From NCBI GenBank assembly GCA_031265875.1, contig JAISCA010000053.1, positions 1-38,312 of the forward strand: a stretch of 38,312 nt of DNA, written 5' to 3'. Under the pieces are notes generated by a model. It did no database searches and had not been told where the DNA came from. It saw only the letters and a list, made by a program, of their open reading frames with translations. This stretch comes from Propionibacteriaceae bacterium (GTDB lineage Bacteria > Actinomycetota > Actinomycetes > Propionibacteriales > Propionibacteriaceae). A program made the translations under genes and the position numbers. Numbering within the stretch: position 1 is the stretch's first letter; every line of letters begins with the position of its first letter. This document shows positions 32,989 to 38,021 of the stretch, piece after piece.

Positions 32989-32994
32989 ATTCTA
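32989..32994 (-). promoter_or_regulatory. Leaderless promoter -10 box of the PrimPol-like gene
   Basis: TAGAAT on the minus strand, within an extended TGGTAGAAT context, ends 6 nt before the ATG at 32982. No ribosome site is present, so transcription probably begins at or next to the start codon. The CCTAGTCAG-type site at 33015-33027 lies over the expected -35 position, consistent with repressor control of the late operon's first promoter. Confidence 0.6.
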
Positions 32995-33014
32995 CCAAAA
33001 TGTAACGGCAAATG

Positions 33015-33027
33015 CCATCTGACTAGG
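33015..33027 (-). promoter_or_regulatory. CCTAGTCAGRTGG-type site, copy B (over late promoter)
   Basis: Minus strand CCTAGTCAGATGG, part of a longer match with copy D (CCTAGYCAGATGGCA at both places). It overlaps the -35 region of the promoter that reads the PrimPol-terminase operon. A protein bound here would block that promoter, the behaviour expected of a prophage repressor site. Confidence 0.45.
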
Positions 33028-33287
33028 CATTCCGTGGAACACCGGGAGGCCGCTCCCGCCCGACGGCCCAGGGGCGGCCAAGCCTCAGTCAACCTAGCCC
33101 GACCTCTGGCGAGCCCCCAGCCGGCAACGTCGCCGAATTCAGCACGCACCCAGGAGACACACAACTATCCGCACAGATTTCGAGGCCCTAACACAAACGG
33201 TGAAGGTGTCTTGGGGGGAGGGGCACCCTCCCTGGGTCGGAAGCAACGGCGGCCGCCGCCTGGAGGCTTCGACTGAGAATGATTCTC

Positions 33288-33689
33288 TCATGTCGAACGT
33301 CGCGTTGCGACTCGTGTCTGGCTGGGGTGTGGGCGTGGGGGGCGGCGCCAGGCTGTTCGTGCCGCTTGGGCTTCGGCGTTGGTTTTGGCTTGGTGGTGGG
33401 TGTGGCAGAGGGTTTGGAGGTTGGTGGGGTGGTCGTTGATTTCGAGGTGGTGGGGGGTGATGTGGTCGATTTCGAGGTGGGTGGTGTTGGGGCAGCGTTG
33501 GCCGCCTGTGGTGTGGACGCATTGGTGGTGGTCGCGGTTGAGGATGGCGTTTTTGGTTTTTTGGGGGAGTTTGTGTCCGCCTTGGTGTGTCCACATGGTG
33601 TCTGGTCTTTGGTGGTGTCTGGGTGGGGGCAGAGTTCTCTTCCGAAAACATGTCATCACTTGGGGGCGGGTGGTGCGATGGCGGCTCAT
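33288..33689 (-). CDS. HNH endonuclease
   Basis: 133 residues from an ATG overlapping the methyltransferase stop (ATGA). LEIDHITPHH has the catalytic H76, N90 lies in PTNLQTLCHTHHQAKT, and H99 completes the HNH triad. Cysteines C57, C66 and C95 may hold a zinc. It may act in packaging, as HNH proteins near terminase do in HK97-like phages, or be a homing or defence nuclease paired with the methyltransferase. The coding strand is very C/A-rich, so the protein is unusually rich in His, Pro, Thr and Gln. Confidence 0.85.
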   Translation of the reverse strand: MSRHRTTRPQVMTCFRKRTLPPPRHHQRPDTMWTHQGGHKLPQKTKNAILNRDHHQCVHTTGGQRCPNTTHLEIDHITPHHLEINDHPTNLQTLCHTHHQAKTNAEAQAARTAWRRPPRPHPSQTRVATRRST

Positions 33690-34783
33690 TGGGGGTGTTT
33701 GTGTTTGAGCCAGGCGAGTCCGTCTGTGACGGGTTTCCCGGCCCATGGTTTCGGGGCGGGTCCGGCCATGGTGGTGCCCTGCCAGTGATCAGCGTGGATG
33801 CTGTCGAGGATGAGTGTGAGGGCGAGTTGGGCTTGGGGTGGGGCGACGCCGTTTCCGATCATTTTGCCGGCCGCGAATTTGGGCATGTTCGGGATGCCTG
33901 TGATCCAGTGTTCGGGGAGTCCCATCATCCATTCGCCGAAGGCCGGGTTGGCTTGGATTGTTCCGTTTTTCGCGACGATTGTGGGGGCTGGTGGCACGCG
34001 CACAAGAGTGTGGGTCGCGTGGTCGATGGCTGGCGAATATCGGCCCCATCGCGTGGGGCTGCCGGGTGGAGTGTTGGCGTGGATGTCACGGAGTTGGCCG
34101 ACGAGGGTGGCGCCATGCGAGGGGATGGAGGTCCAGTCTTGCTGGAAGTTGGCGCATGGGGTTGGGAGGAGTGGCCCGGGGTTGGGGTTGGCTGTGGCGC
34201 GACGCCGGATGGGCGGGATGGCGTCTTTGTGGGCGATTAGGAAGATTCTTTTGCGCGCGTGTGGTAGGCCGGCGTGGGAAGATTGTACGACCATCCATCG
34301 CGCATCATACCCGTTGTCGGCCAGGTCTCCGAGAACTCGCGCGATTCCGGCTTGTCCAGTGTGGGTTGGGTGTGCAGCCATCGTCGCGTGGCCGTGTCCC
34401 ATCGGGCATGTGCGGCCGGTTGGCATGAGCGCGCCATAGACGTTCTCCCAGATGACGAGTTTTGGTTGGAGCCGGGTGATGGCTTGGCGCATGTGGGCCC
34501 AGAGGCTTGATTTGGGGCCGTCGATGCCTTCTCTTTGGCCGACTGTGGACATGTTTTGGCAGGGGCTGCCGCCGGAGAGGATGTCGACTGGTGGGGTGGC
34601 GTCCCAGTCGATTCGGGTGATGTCTCCGAGGTTGGGCGTGTCGGGCCAGTGTTGTTTGAGGGTTTGGGCGGGCCAGTGGTCGATTTCGCTGTGCCAGATG
34701 GTTTTGGCGTCGAAGACATGTTCGATGGCCATGCCTAAACCGCCGTAGCCGGAGAAGAGGCTGCCGTGGGTGGGCTGTGTCAT
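33686..34783 (-). CDS. DNA (cytosine-5) methyltransferase
   Basis: 365 residues from ATG 34783 (GAAGGCGGTGG in front). The catalytic set is clear: motif I SLFSGYGGLGMAIE (8-21), motif IV GGSPCQNMS with nucleophile C75, motif VI ENV (113-115), motif VIII SSHAGLPHARKRIF, and the C-terminal NGVAPPQA of motif X. A longer open frame continues upstream with low-complexity residues and is not supported. It is coupled to the HNH nuclease by ATGA. No cognate restriction gene is recognised, so it may protect phage DNA or pair with the HNH. Coding-strand C/A skew marks it as different from the structural genes. Confidence 0.9.
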   Translation of the reverse strand: MTQPTHGSLFSGYGGLGMAIEHVFDAKTIWHSEIDHWPAQTLKQHWPDTPNLGDITRIDWDATPPVDILSGGSPCQNMSTVGQREGIDGPKSSLWAHMRQAITRLQPKLVIWENVYGALMPTGRTCPMGHGHATMAAHPTHTGQAGIARVLGDLADNGYDARWMVVQSSHAGLPHARKRIFLIAHKDAIPPIRRRATANPNPGPLLPTPCANFQQDWTSIPSHGATLVGQLRDIHANTPPGSPTRWGRYSPAIDHATHTLVRVPPAPTIVAKNGTIQANPAFGEWMMGLPEHWITGIPNMPKFAAGKMIGNGVAPPQAQLALTLILDSIHADHWQGTTMAGPAPKPWAGKPVTDGLAWLKHKHPQ

Positions 34784-35106
34784 GCGTGCCACCGCCTTCG
34801 TTGGTTCTGGGTGGGATGGCGGTGTGGCGGCCCAAGTGGCGGGTGTGGTGTTTGAGGCGGCCCATTCGGGGGTGTGTGGCTGTTTTTGGGCGCGGTGAAG
34901 GTGTTGAGAGGACTCAATCATGTTTCGGTGGGCTTGTCAAGTGGCGCGTGTTTTCTCATGGTTTTTTAAGGAATGTGGTCACTGGGGGGTTTCACTAGAC
35001 ACTTTTGTATGTTGGCGCTACTTCGCCAACATGCGCGTGCTGGATCGGTTGAGCGTGAATGGCCCCTATCGCGTGAGGTCATTTAATATTACAATCATAT
35101 TACACA

Positions 35107-35119
35107 CCTAGTCAGGGGC
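35107..35119 (+). promoter_or_regulatory. CCTAGTCAGRTGG-type site, copy C
   Basis: CCTAGTCAGGGGC on the plus strand. It is identical to the attL copy over CACCTAGTCAGG (35105-35116). It lies between the AT-rich patch and the first GTTGGCG half-site. Confidence 0.4.
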
Positions 35120-35148
35120 GTATTAGGGTTACCTTAGTGTTGGCGCTT

Positions 35149-35279
35149 TGTTGGCGGTTTGTTGGCGCTCGGACGCGTGTTGGCGGAGTAGCGCCAACAA
35201 ATCTCCGACGGACTGCCATCTGGCTAGGGGTTTCGTTTGATTTAATCGGTTCAATCCGAGCGCCAACAAACCGCCAACA
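35149..35279. repeat. Perfect 25-bp inverted repeat with 81-bp spacer
   Basis: Bases 35149-35173 and 35255-35279 are exact reverse complements over 25 nt. Each arm contains two GTTGGCG half-sites 11 bp apart and extends past them, so the identity is not explained by the half-sites alone. The spacer encloses the central palindrome (35179-35198) and motif copy D. The whole could form a cruciform or a symmetric nucleoprotein complex. Confidence 0.9.
35216..35228 (-). promoter_or_regulatory. CCTAGTCAGRTGG-type site, copy D
   Basis: Minus strand CCTAGCCAGATGG, one base different from copy B, with the match continuing to GGCA. It lies inside the spacer of the 25-bp inverted repeat. Confidence 0.4.
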
Positions 35280-35389
35280 TGGCGCCACGGGCGCTGTTTC
35301 GGCCAACAGGCCGCCAACACGCGAAATCGTTAAGGTTTCTCAGGATCGTGTTGGCGGAGTAGCGCCAACATTTTCATTCTCGCCGCTGC

Positions 35390-36061
35390 TCAGTCGCCGT
35401 CGCGGATCGTGTACCAGTGTTGGGCGATCGCCCTGAACGCTTGGCTCTCCTCTTCGTCGCGGGCCGACTTGTACAGGCGCCACCAGGTCGAGGCGTGCTC
35501 GCCCGCCACGTCGGGCTTGGCTTTCCCACTCACGGGTGGGATCTCGGGCAGCTCCTTCGGCGCCTTGGTTCGCCTGCCCTTGGTGTCTAGTCCGGCCGCG
35601 CGTCGAGCCGCGTTGAGCCAGGCCTCGAAGTCTCTTTCCTGCTTGGTCTGGGCGGCTTTGTTCTCGGCTGGTGTGAAGGCGCGGTGGACCGTATCGAGGG
35701 TTTTGAGGGTGAAGCCTTCGGCTCTGACTGCGGCCGGGGTGACTCCGACTTTGACTATGAATCCTTCGCCGGTGGGGAGGATGACTCGGCCGCCTATGGT
35801 GGGCGTCTGGGGGAAGGGCCAGATGTAAAAGTAGGGTTTGAGGCTGTCCCAGCCTCGGTATGGGGGCGGTTCGGCGTGGTTCCGGAACGCGACGCCGACG
35901 ACTTGGGTGCGCTGGGGCGGCTTCTTCGGGGCTGGTTTGGGGTTGCTCTTGGGCTTCGTGGCCTTGGCTGGTTTGGCCTTGGTCGTTCTCGCTTTGGCCG
36001 TTTTGGTGGTCAGTGCGCTGCGGAGGATCGCTTTCAGCCAGGATTTACGACGTGGGCTCAT
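35390..36061 (-). CDS. Lysine-rich phage protein of unknown function
   Basis: 223 residues from an ATG at 36061. Residues about 15-50 are a basic Lys/Ala/Pro tract (LTTKTAKARTTKAKPAKATK), like a histone-tail or DNA-binding extension. A small beta-domain follows (TQVVGVAFRNHAEPPPYRGW, KPYFYIWPFPQTPTIGGRVI), then an alpha region with WLNAARRAAG. I do not recognise a family. It ends 20 bp before the rightmost palindrome and is the nearest gene to the repeat array, so it is a candidate array-binding or replication-linked protein. That link is inference. Confidence 0.68.
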   Translation of the reverse strand: MSPRRKSWLKAILRSALTTKTAKARTTKAKPAKATKPKSNPKPAPKKPPQRTQVVGVAFRNHAEPPPYRGWDSLKPYFYIWPFPQTPTIGGRVILPTGEGFIVKVGVTPAAVRAEGFTLKTLDTVHRAFTPAENKAAQTKQERDFEAWLNAARRAAGLDTKGRRTKAPKELPEIPPVSGKAKPDVAGEHASTWWRLYKSARDEEESQAFRAIAQHWYTIRDGD

Positions 36062-36195
36062 GGGTTTTTCATAGTGGCCTGGCGGGCCGTCTGGCAAGGG
36101 GTTGGGCGTTCGTTCAGGTGGTGTGGTCGTGTGTGCTCAGACTCCCATGGTGTCGAACGTTCGTTCTACTGGTGGCATGATGGGGGCATAGGGAA

Positions 36196-36246
36196 GGGCG
36201 ACGGCCCCTTCGTCCTGAGTTCTCGGCTCAGGGGTGGCCGCCGCCC
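36196..36246 (-). terminator. Nested hairpin between regulator and lysine-rich gene
   Basis: GGGCGACGGCC (36196-36206) pairs with GGCCGCCGCCC (36236-36246) with one mismatch, and inside it CCTGAG (36214-36219) pairs with CTCAGG (36227-36232). It lies downstream of the HTH gene ending at 36277 and could end that minus-strand transcript. There is no T-run. Confidence 0.45.
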
Positions 36247-36276
36247 TCGGTTCGCACCTGAGGAGGCGCTGATGAG

Positions 36277-36549
36277 CTACTTTACAGGCTGAGCGGCCGG
36301 TGGCGGCATCCGGACTTCGGCGTCCGCGATGACTTGCCTCGGTTCGACTCCGATGGCGGCGCAGATCTCTTCGACGGAGGTGACCCTGAGGGGTCGTTCG
36401 CTGTCGAGCCACCTGTGGATGGTGGCCGCGGTGTGGCCGGTGGCTTGGGCGATTTGCTTGCGGGTGAGGCCTTGGTCGGCGATGCGGTGTTTGAGTTCGG
36501 CGCGGATGGCCCGGGTGAACTCGGTCGGGCGGTCACGTGGGGCGGTCAC
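36277..36549 (-). CDS. Small HTH (XRE-type) regulator
   Basis: 90 residues. The helix-turn-helix is LTRKQIAQATGHTAATIHRWLDSERPLRVTSVEEICAAIG, an XRE/Cro-type domain, followed by a short tail and no peptidase domain. The GTG at 36549 overlaps the upstream regulator stop (GTGA), with AAGGAG in front, so the two are a translationally coupled pair. It is probably part of the lysogeny control circuit. Which promoters it binds is not known. Confidence 0.85.
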   Translation of the reverse strand: MTAPRDRPTEFTRAIRAELKHRIADQGLTRKQIAQATGHTAATIHRWLDSERPLRVTSVEEICAAIGVEPRQVIADAEVRMPPPAAQPVK

Positions 36550-36812
36550 GACATCTCCTTCGGTCGATGGTCGAGCGTGGTCGCCTCGTCGAGGAGGCGT
36601 CCGGGATTGAGGCCGAGCGCCGTCGCCACGGCGATCAGCACTTCCACTGGGATCGCTTGGTTCCCCTTGATCGCGGTGTTGACCGTTGACCTTGGCACGC
36701 CGGACTTGGCGGCGATGTCGTCGAGCGACCAGTCCAGGCGGCCCTTCTGCGCTCGCAGCTCGGCTGCTATGTAGGTGGTGGCCGGTCCGACCGGCCCCGG
36801 TTTTCTTCCCAT
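36546..36812 (-). CDS. Small HTH regulator, candidate repressor
   Basis: 88 residues starting MGRKPGPVGPATTYIAAELR. The XRE helix-turn-helix LDDIAAKSGVPRSTVNTAIKGNQAIPVEVLIAVATALG is complete and there is no C-terminal domain. The ATG at 36812 has no ribosome site but has a -10 box 7 nt upstream, so its mRNA is likely leaderless. It is divergent from the HTH gene at 36906, the classical repressor/Cro arrangement, and is therefore the best candidate for the main lysogenic repressor. Confidence 0.82.
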   Translation of the reverse strand: MGRKPGPVGPATTYIAAELRAQKGRLDWSLDDIAAKSGVPRSTVNTAIKGNQAIPVEVLIAVATALGLNPGRLLDEATTLDHRPKEMS

Positions 36813-36905
36813 ACAGGCGATTGTATCCCCAACTCCGGACTGTGTGTCCAAATCTGAACGATGTTTATACTTGCGTACATTTCTAAATAGGAATAGAGTG
36901 ACCTC
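36813..36905. promoter_or_regulatory. Divergent switch region (cI/cro-like)
   Basis: The minus strand carries TACAAT (36820-36825) 7 nt before the ATG at 36812. On the plus strand TATACT (about 36866-36871) lies upstream of a weak GAGTGA ribosome site and the ATG at 36906. Between them GGAC-TGTGT-GTCC forms a small dyad that could be an operator. The layout is that of a repressor/antirepressor switch. Confidence 0.6.
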
Positions 36906-37145
36906 ATGATCCTTCCGTACATGGCCCGTTCGGCTATCGCAGCCGAGGTGCGCGCCCAGATCGCCAGATCAGGCAAGACCAACCTCGACGTAGCCGCAGA
37001 GACGGGCATCCCCACATCGACTTTCAGTCACAAGACTTCCGGCCGTTCCCCGTTCCTGGCGGAGGAGCTGGTCGCCATCGCCAGAGCTTTGGGCATCATG
37101 CCTTCAGTGATGATTCCAGCCGACGCTCTGGAGCGTGCGGCGTGA
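36906..37145 (+). CDS. Small HTH regulator, Cro-like (first switch)
   Basis: 79 residues. The helix-turn-helix is TNLDVAAETGIPTSTFSHKTSGRSPFLAEELVAIARALG. The start ATG at 36906 is weakly supported by GAGTGA; an alternative ATG at 36921 has no site. It reads rightward, opposite to the repressor candidate. Its stop overlaps a GTG (37142) that begins the same first codons (MSGKAP) as the gene at 37752, within a 24-bp direct repeat. This indicates that a downstream gene was once attached here. Confidence 0.82.
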   Translation: MILPYMARSAIAAEVRAQIARSGKTNLDVAAETGIPTSTFSHKTSGRSPFLAEELVAIARALGIMPSVMIPADALERAA

Positions 37146-37160
37146 GCGGCAAGGCCCCCA
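37137..37160 (+). repeat. 24-bp direct repeat, copy 1
   Basis: Identical to 37747-37770 over 24 bases. It covers the end of the first HTH gene, the GTGA overlap and the codons for MSGKAP. Recombination between the copies would delete 610 bp and connect the first HTH gene to the downstream small gene in the same overlapping way. Confidence 0.9.
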
Positions 37161-37164
37161 GGCG

Positions 37165-37419
37165 TCAAGCCGTGGGGCGTGAGCGTCGTCGTTCGTCGGC
37201 TCTGGCGAGGATCACGGCCGGTTCGACGTCGAGTGCGAGCCCGGCTCGGTGGAGCACTTTCAGGGGCATGTCTCGGGTGCCGTTGAGGTATCTGTCCAGG
37301 GTCGGGCGGGGGATGCGCGTCCGTCGGCAGAACTCGGACACGGATATGCCTGCGGCGCCGATTTCGGCTCTGAGCTGAGCGTTGACGGCCGTACGGTACG
37401 GCTCCCATGGGTCATCCAT
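37165..37419 (-). CDS. Small HTH regulator (second switch)
   Basis: 84 residues. ISVSEFCRRTRIPRPTLDRYLNGTRDMPLKVLHRAGLALD is a Cro/XRE-type domain with a basic tail. The ATG at 37419 is preceded on the minus strand by TACCGT (37427-37432), 7 nt away, with TTGATA 18 bp further, so it is probably leaderless. It is divergent from the HTH gene at 37516 and lies in the 610-bp segment flanked by the 24-bp repeats. Confidence 0.82.
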   Translation of the reverse strand: MDDPWEPYRTAVNAQLRAEIGAAGISVSEFCRRTRIPRPTLDRYLNGTRDMPLKVLHRAGLALDVEPAVILARADERRRSRPTA

Positions 37420-37426
37420 GGTGACG

Positions 37427-37456
37427 ACGGTACCACCAAAACAGATGCAATATCAA
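37427..37456 (-). promoter_or_regulatory. Leaderless promoter of the second-switch minus regulator
   Basis: TTGATA (37451-37456) and TACCGT (37427-37432) are separated by 18 bp, and the -10 box ends 7 nt before the ATG at 37419. No ribosome site is present. Confidence 0.55.
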
Positions 37457-37479
37457 TCCAAAATGATGAAGGAGTCGTC

Positions 37480-37508
37480 TTGACAGATCAATCTGGCCCT
37501 TATAGCAT
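37480..37508 (+). promoter_or_regulatory. Leaderless promoter of the second-switch plus regulator
   Basis: A consensus -35 TTGACA (37480-37485), a 17-bp spacer and TAGCAT (37503-37508) lie with the -10 box ending 7 nt before the ATG at 37516. The TTG of the -35 box is also in frame with the gene and has AAGGAG in front. This TTG is an alternative start, but the promoter reading is preferred. Confidence 0.65.
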
Positions 37509-37515
37509 CCTCCAC

Positions 37516-37755
37516 ATGGATGAAAGTTCGTTCCGTCAGGATGTAGCCCGCCGAGTCGCCCAAGCCATGGTCGCGGCCGGAATGTCCAAGACCAAACTCG
37601 CCCAACTCGCCTGCGTCCCCTACGCCACCCTCGACCGCAAACTACGAGGCGGCTCCGACTTCAGCGTCATCGAGCTGATGCGCATCGCCGACGTGTGCTC
37701 CGTCCGCCCGCACTCCTTGTGCCCGTCGATCTTCCCGATGGAGGCGGCGGCGTGA
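37516..37755 (+). CDS. Small HTH regulator, Cro-like (second switch)
   Basis: 79 residues. The helix-turn-helix MSKTKLAQLACVPYATLDRKLRGGSDFSVIELMRIADVCS is clear. It is the same length as the regulator at 36906 and similarly placed: divergent from another small HTH gene and overlapping a downstream MSGKAP gene by GTGA. This suggests a diverged duplicate or a swapped regulatory cassette. It leads a rightward operon with the small gene at 37752 and the integrase. Confidence 0.82.
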   Translation: MDESSFRQDVARRVAQAMVAAGMSKTKLAQLACVPYATLDRKLRGGSDFSVIELMRIADVCSVRPHSLCPSIFPMEAAA

Positions 37756-37770
37756 GCGGCAAGGCCCCCA
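37747..37770 (+). repeat. 24-bp direct repeat, copy 2
   Basis: Identical to 37137-37160 and at the same position relative to an HTH gene stop (GTGA overlap, MSGKAP codons). It marks the right boundary of the 610-bp cassette. Confidence 0.9.
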
Positions 37771-38021
37771 ATTGGGGGAAACAGGTCGTCAAGCTGATCC
37801 GCAAGTCGGACCCGCGCCCGACCTGGAAGAGGTGGACTTCGCAGATCCTCCTCCTGTGCGCGGCTTCGGATTGTCTCAGCGTCGCCACGGAGCGTCTGGA
37901 GACTTTCCCTGGACACTTGACTTCGGTCGGGTTTTGCGCCGGTCACGCGGCCCTGATCGACGCGTGCGTGGCCGCGTTGGACGCGTTGGATGGGCCGGGT
38001 CGGGCGGGCGGCGTGTCATGA
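37752..38021 (+). CDS. Small phage protein upstream of integrase
   Basis: 89 residues starting MSGKAPNWGKQVVKLIRKSD from a GTG that overlaps the HTH gene stop. It continues ILLLCAASDCLSVATERLET and GFCAGHAALIDACVAALDAL. I do not recognise a family. The stop overlaps the integrase start (ATGA), so it is translated with the integrase. It could be an excisionase-like or accessory protein, but it lacks a visible winged-helix pattern, so that is only a guess from position. Confidence 0.6.
   Translation: MSGKAPNWGKQVVKLIRKSDPRPTWKRWTSQILLLCAASDCLSVATERLETFPGHLTSVGFCAGHAALIDACVAALDALDGPGRAGGVS

Larger units (their letters stand above)
32983..33287. other. Gene-free stretch with a possible packaging site
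   Basis: No supported gene. It lies between the terminase/PrimPol cluster and the HNH gene, where cos or pac sites are often found. A GC-rich segment with GGGGGGAGGGGCACC (about 33212-33226) and a mixed inverted region at 33050-33120 are present, but I cannot define a cohesive end from sequence. The promoter box at 32989-32994 and the motif at 33015-33027 are listed separately. Confidence 0.4.
35011..35369. repeat. GTTGGCG iteron/palindrome array
   Basis: Three 20-bp palindromes share the form GTTGGCG-N6-CGCCAAC, at 35011-35030, 35179-35198 and 35350-35369. The last two are identical (GTTGGCGGAGTAGCGCCAAC). The first, read on the minus strand, differs at one base. Their starts are 168 and 171 bp apart. 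Single half-sites occur at 35139, 35150 and 35161 (plus) and at 35261, 35272 and 35312 (minus), plus a degenerate GGCCAAC at 35301; several steps are exactly 11 bp. An AT-rich stretch lies just left of the half-sites. Such phasing implies a cooperative dimeric DNA-binding protein. Confidence 0.9.
34784..35389. other. Gene-free control/origin-like block
   Basis: About 600 bp without a supported gene between the methyltransferase and the lysine-rich protein. It contains an AT-rich patch (35078-35108), three 20-bp palindromes, several GTTGGCG half-sites, a 25-bp inverted repeat and two copies of the CCTAGTCAG-type motif, each listed separately. The first 130 bp are G/T-rich without repeats. The arrangement is consistent with a replication origin or a multi-site operator. 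Confidence 0.6.

Noticed and set aside
33139-33651. Proline/histidine-rich minus-strand frame beside the HNH gene
   Set aside because: Out-of-frame reading of the HNH and intergenic DNA caused by C/A skew; no domain.
35011-35369. CRISPR array
   Set aside because: Repeats are palindromic boxes and short half-sites in both orientations with irregular spacing, without uniform spacers or cas genes.
37480-37482. TTG start of the HTH gene with AAGGAG in front
   Set aside because: The TTG is part of a consensus -35 TTGACA with a well-spaced -10 box leading to the ATG at 37516; kept only as an alternative.
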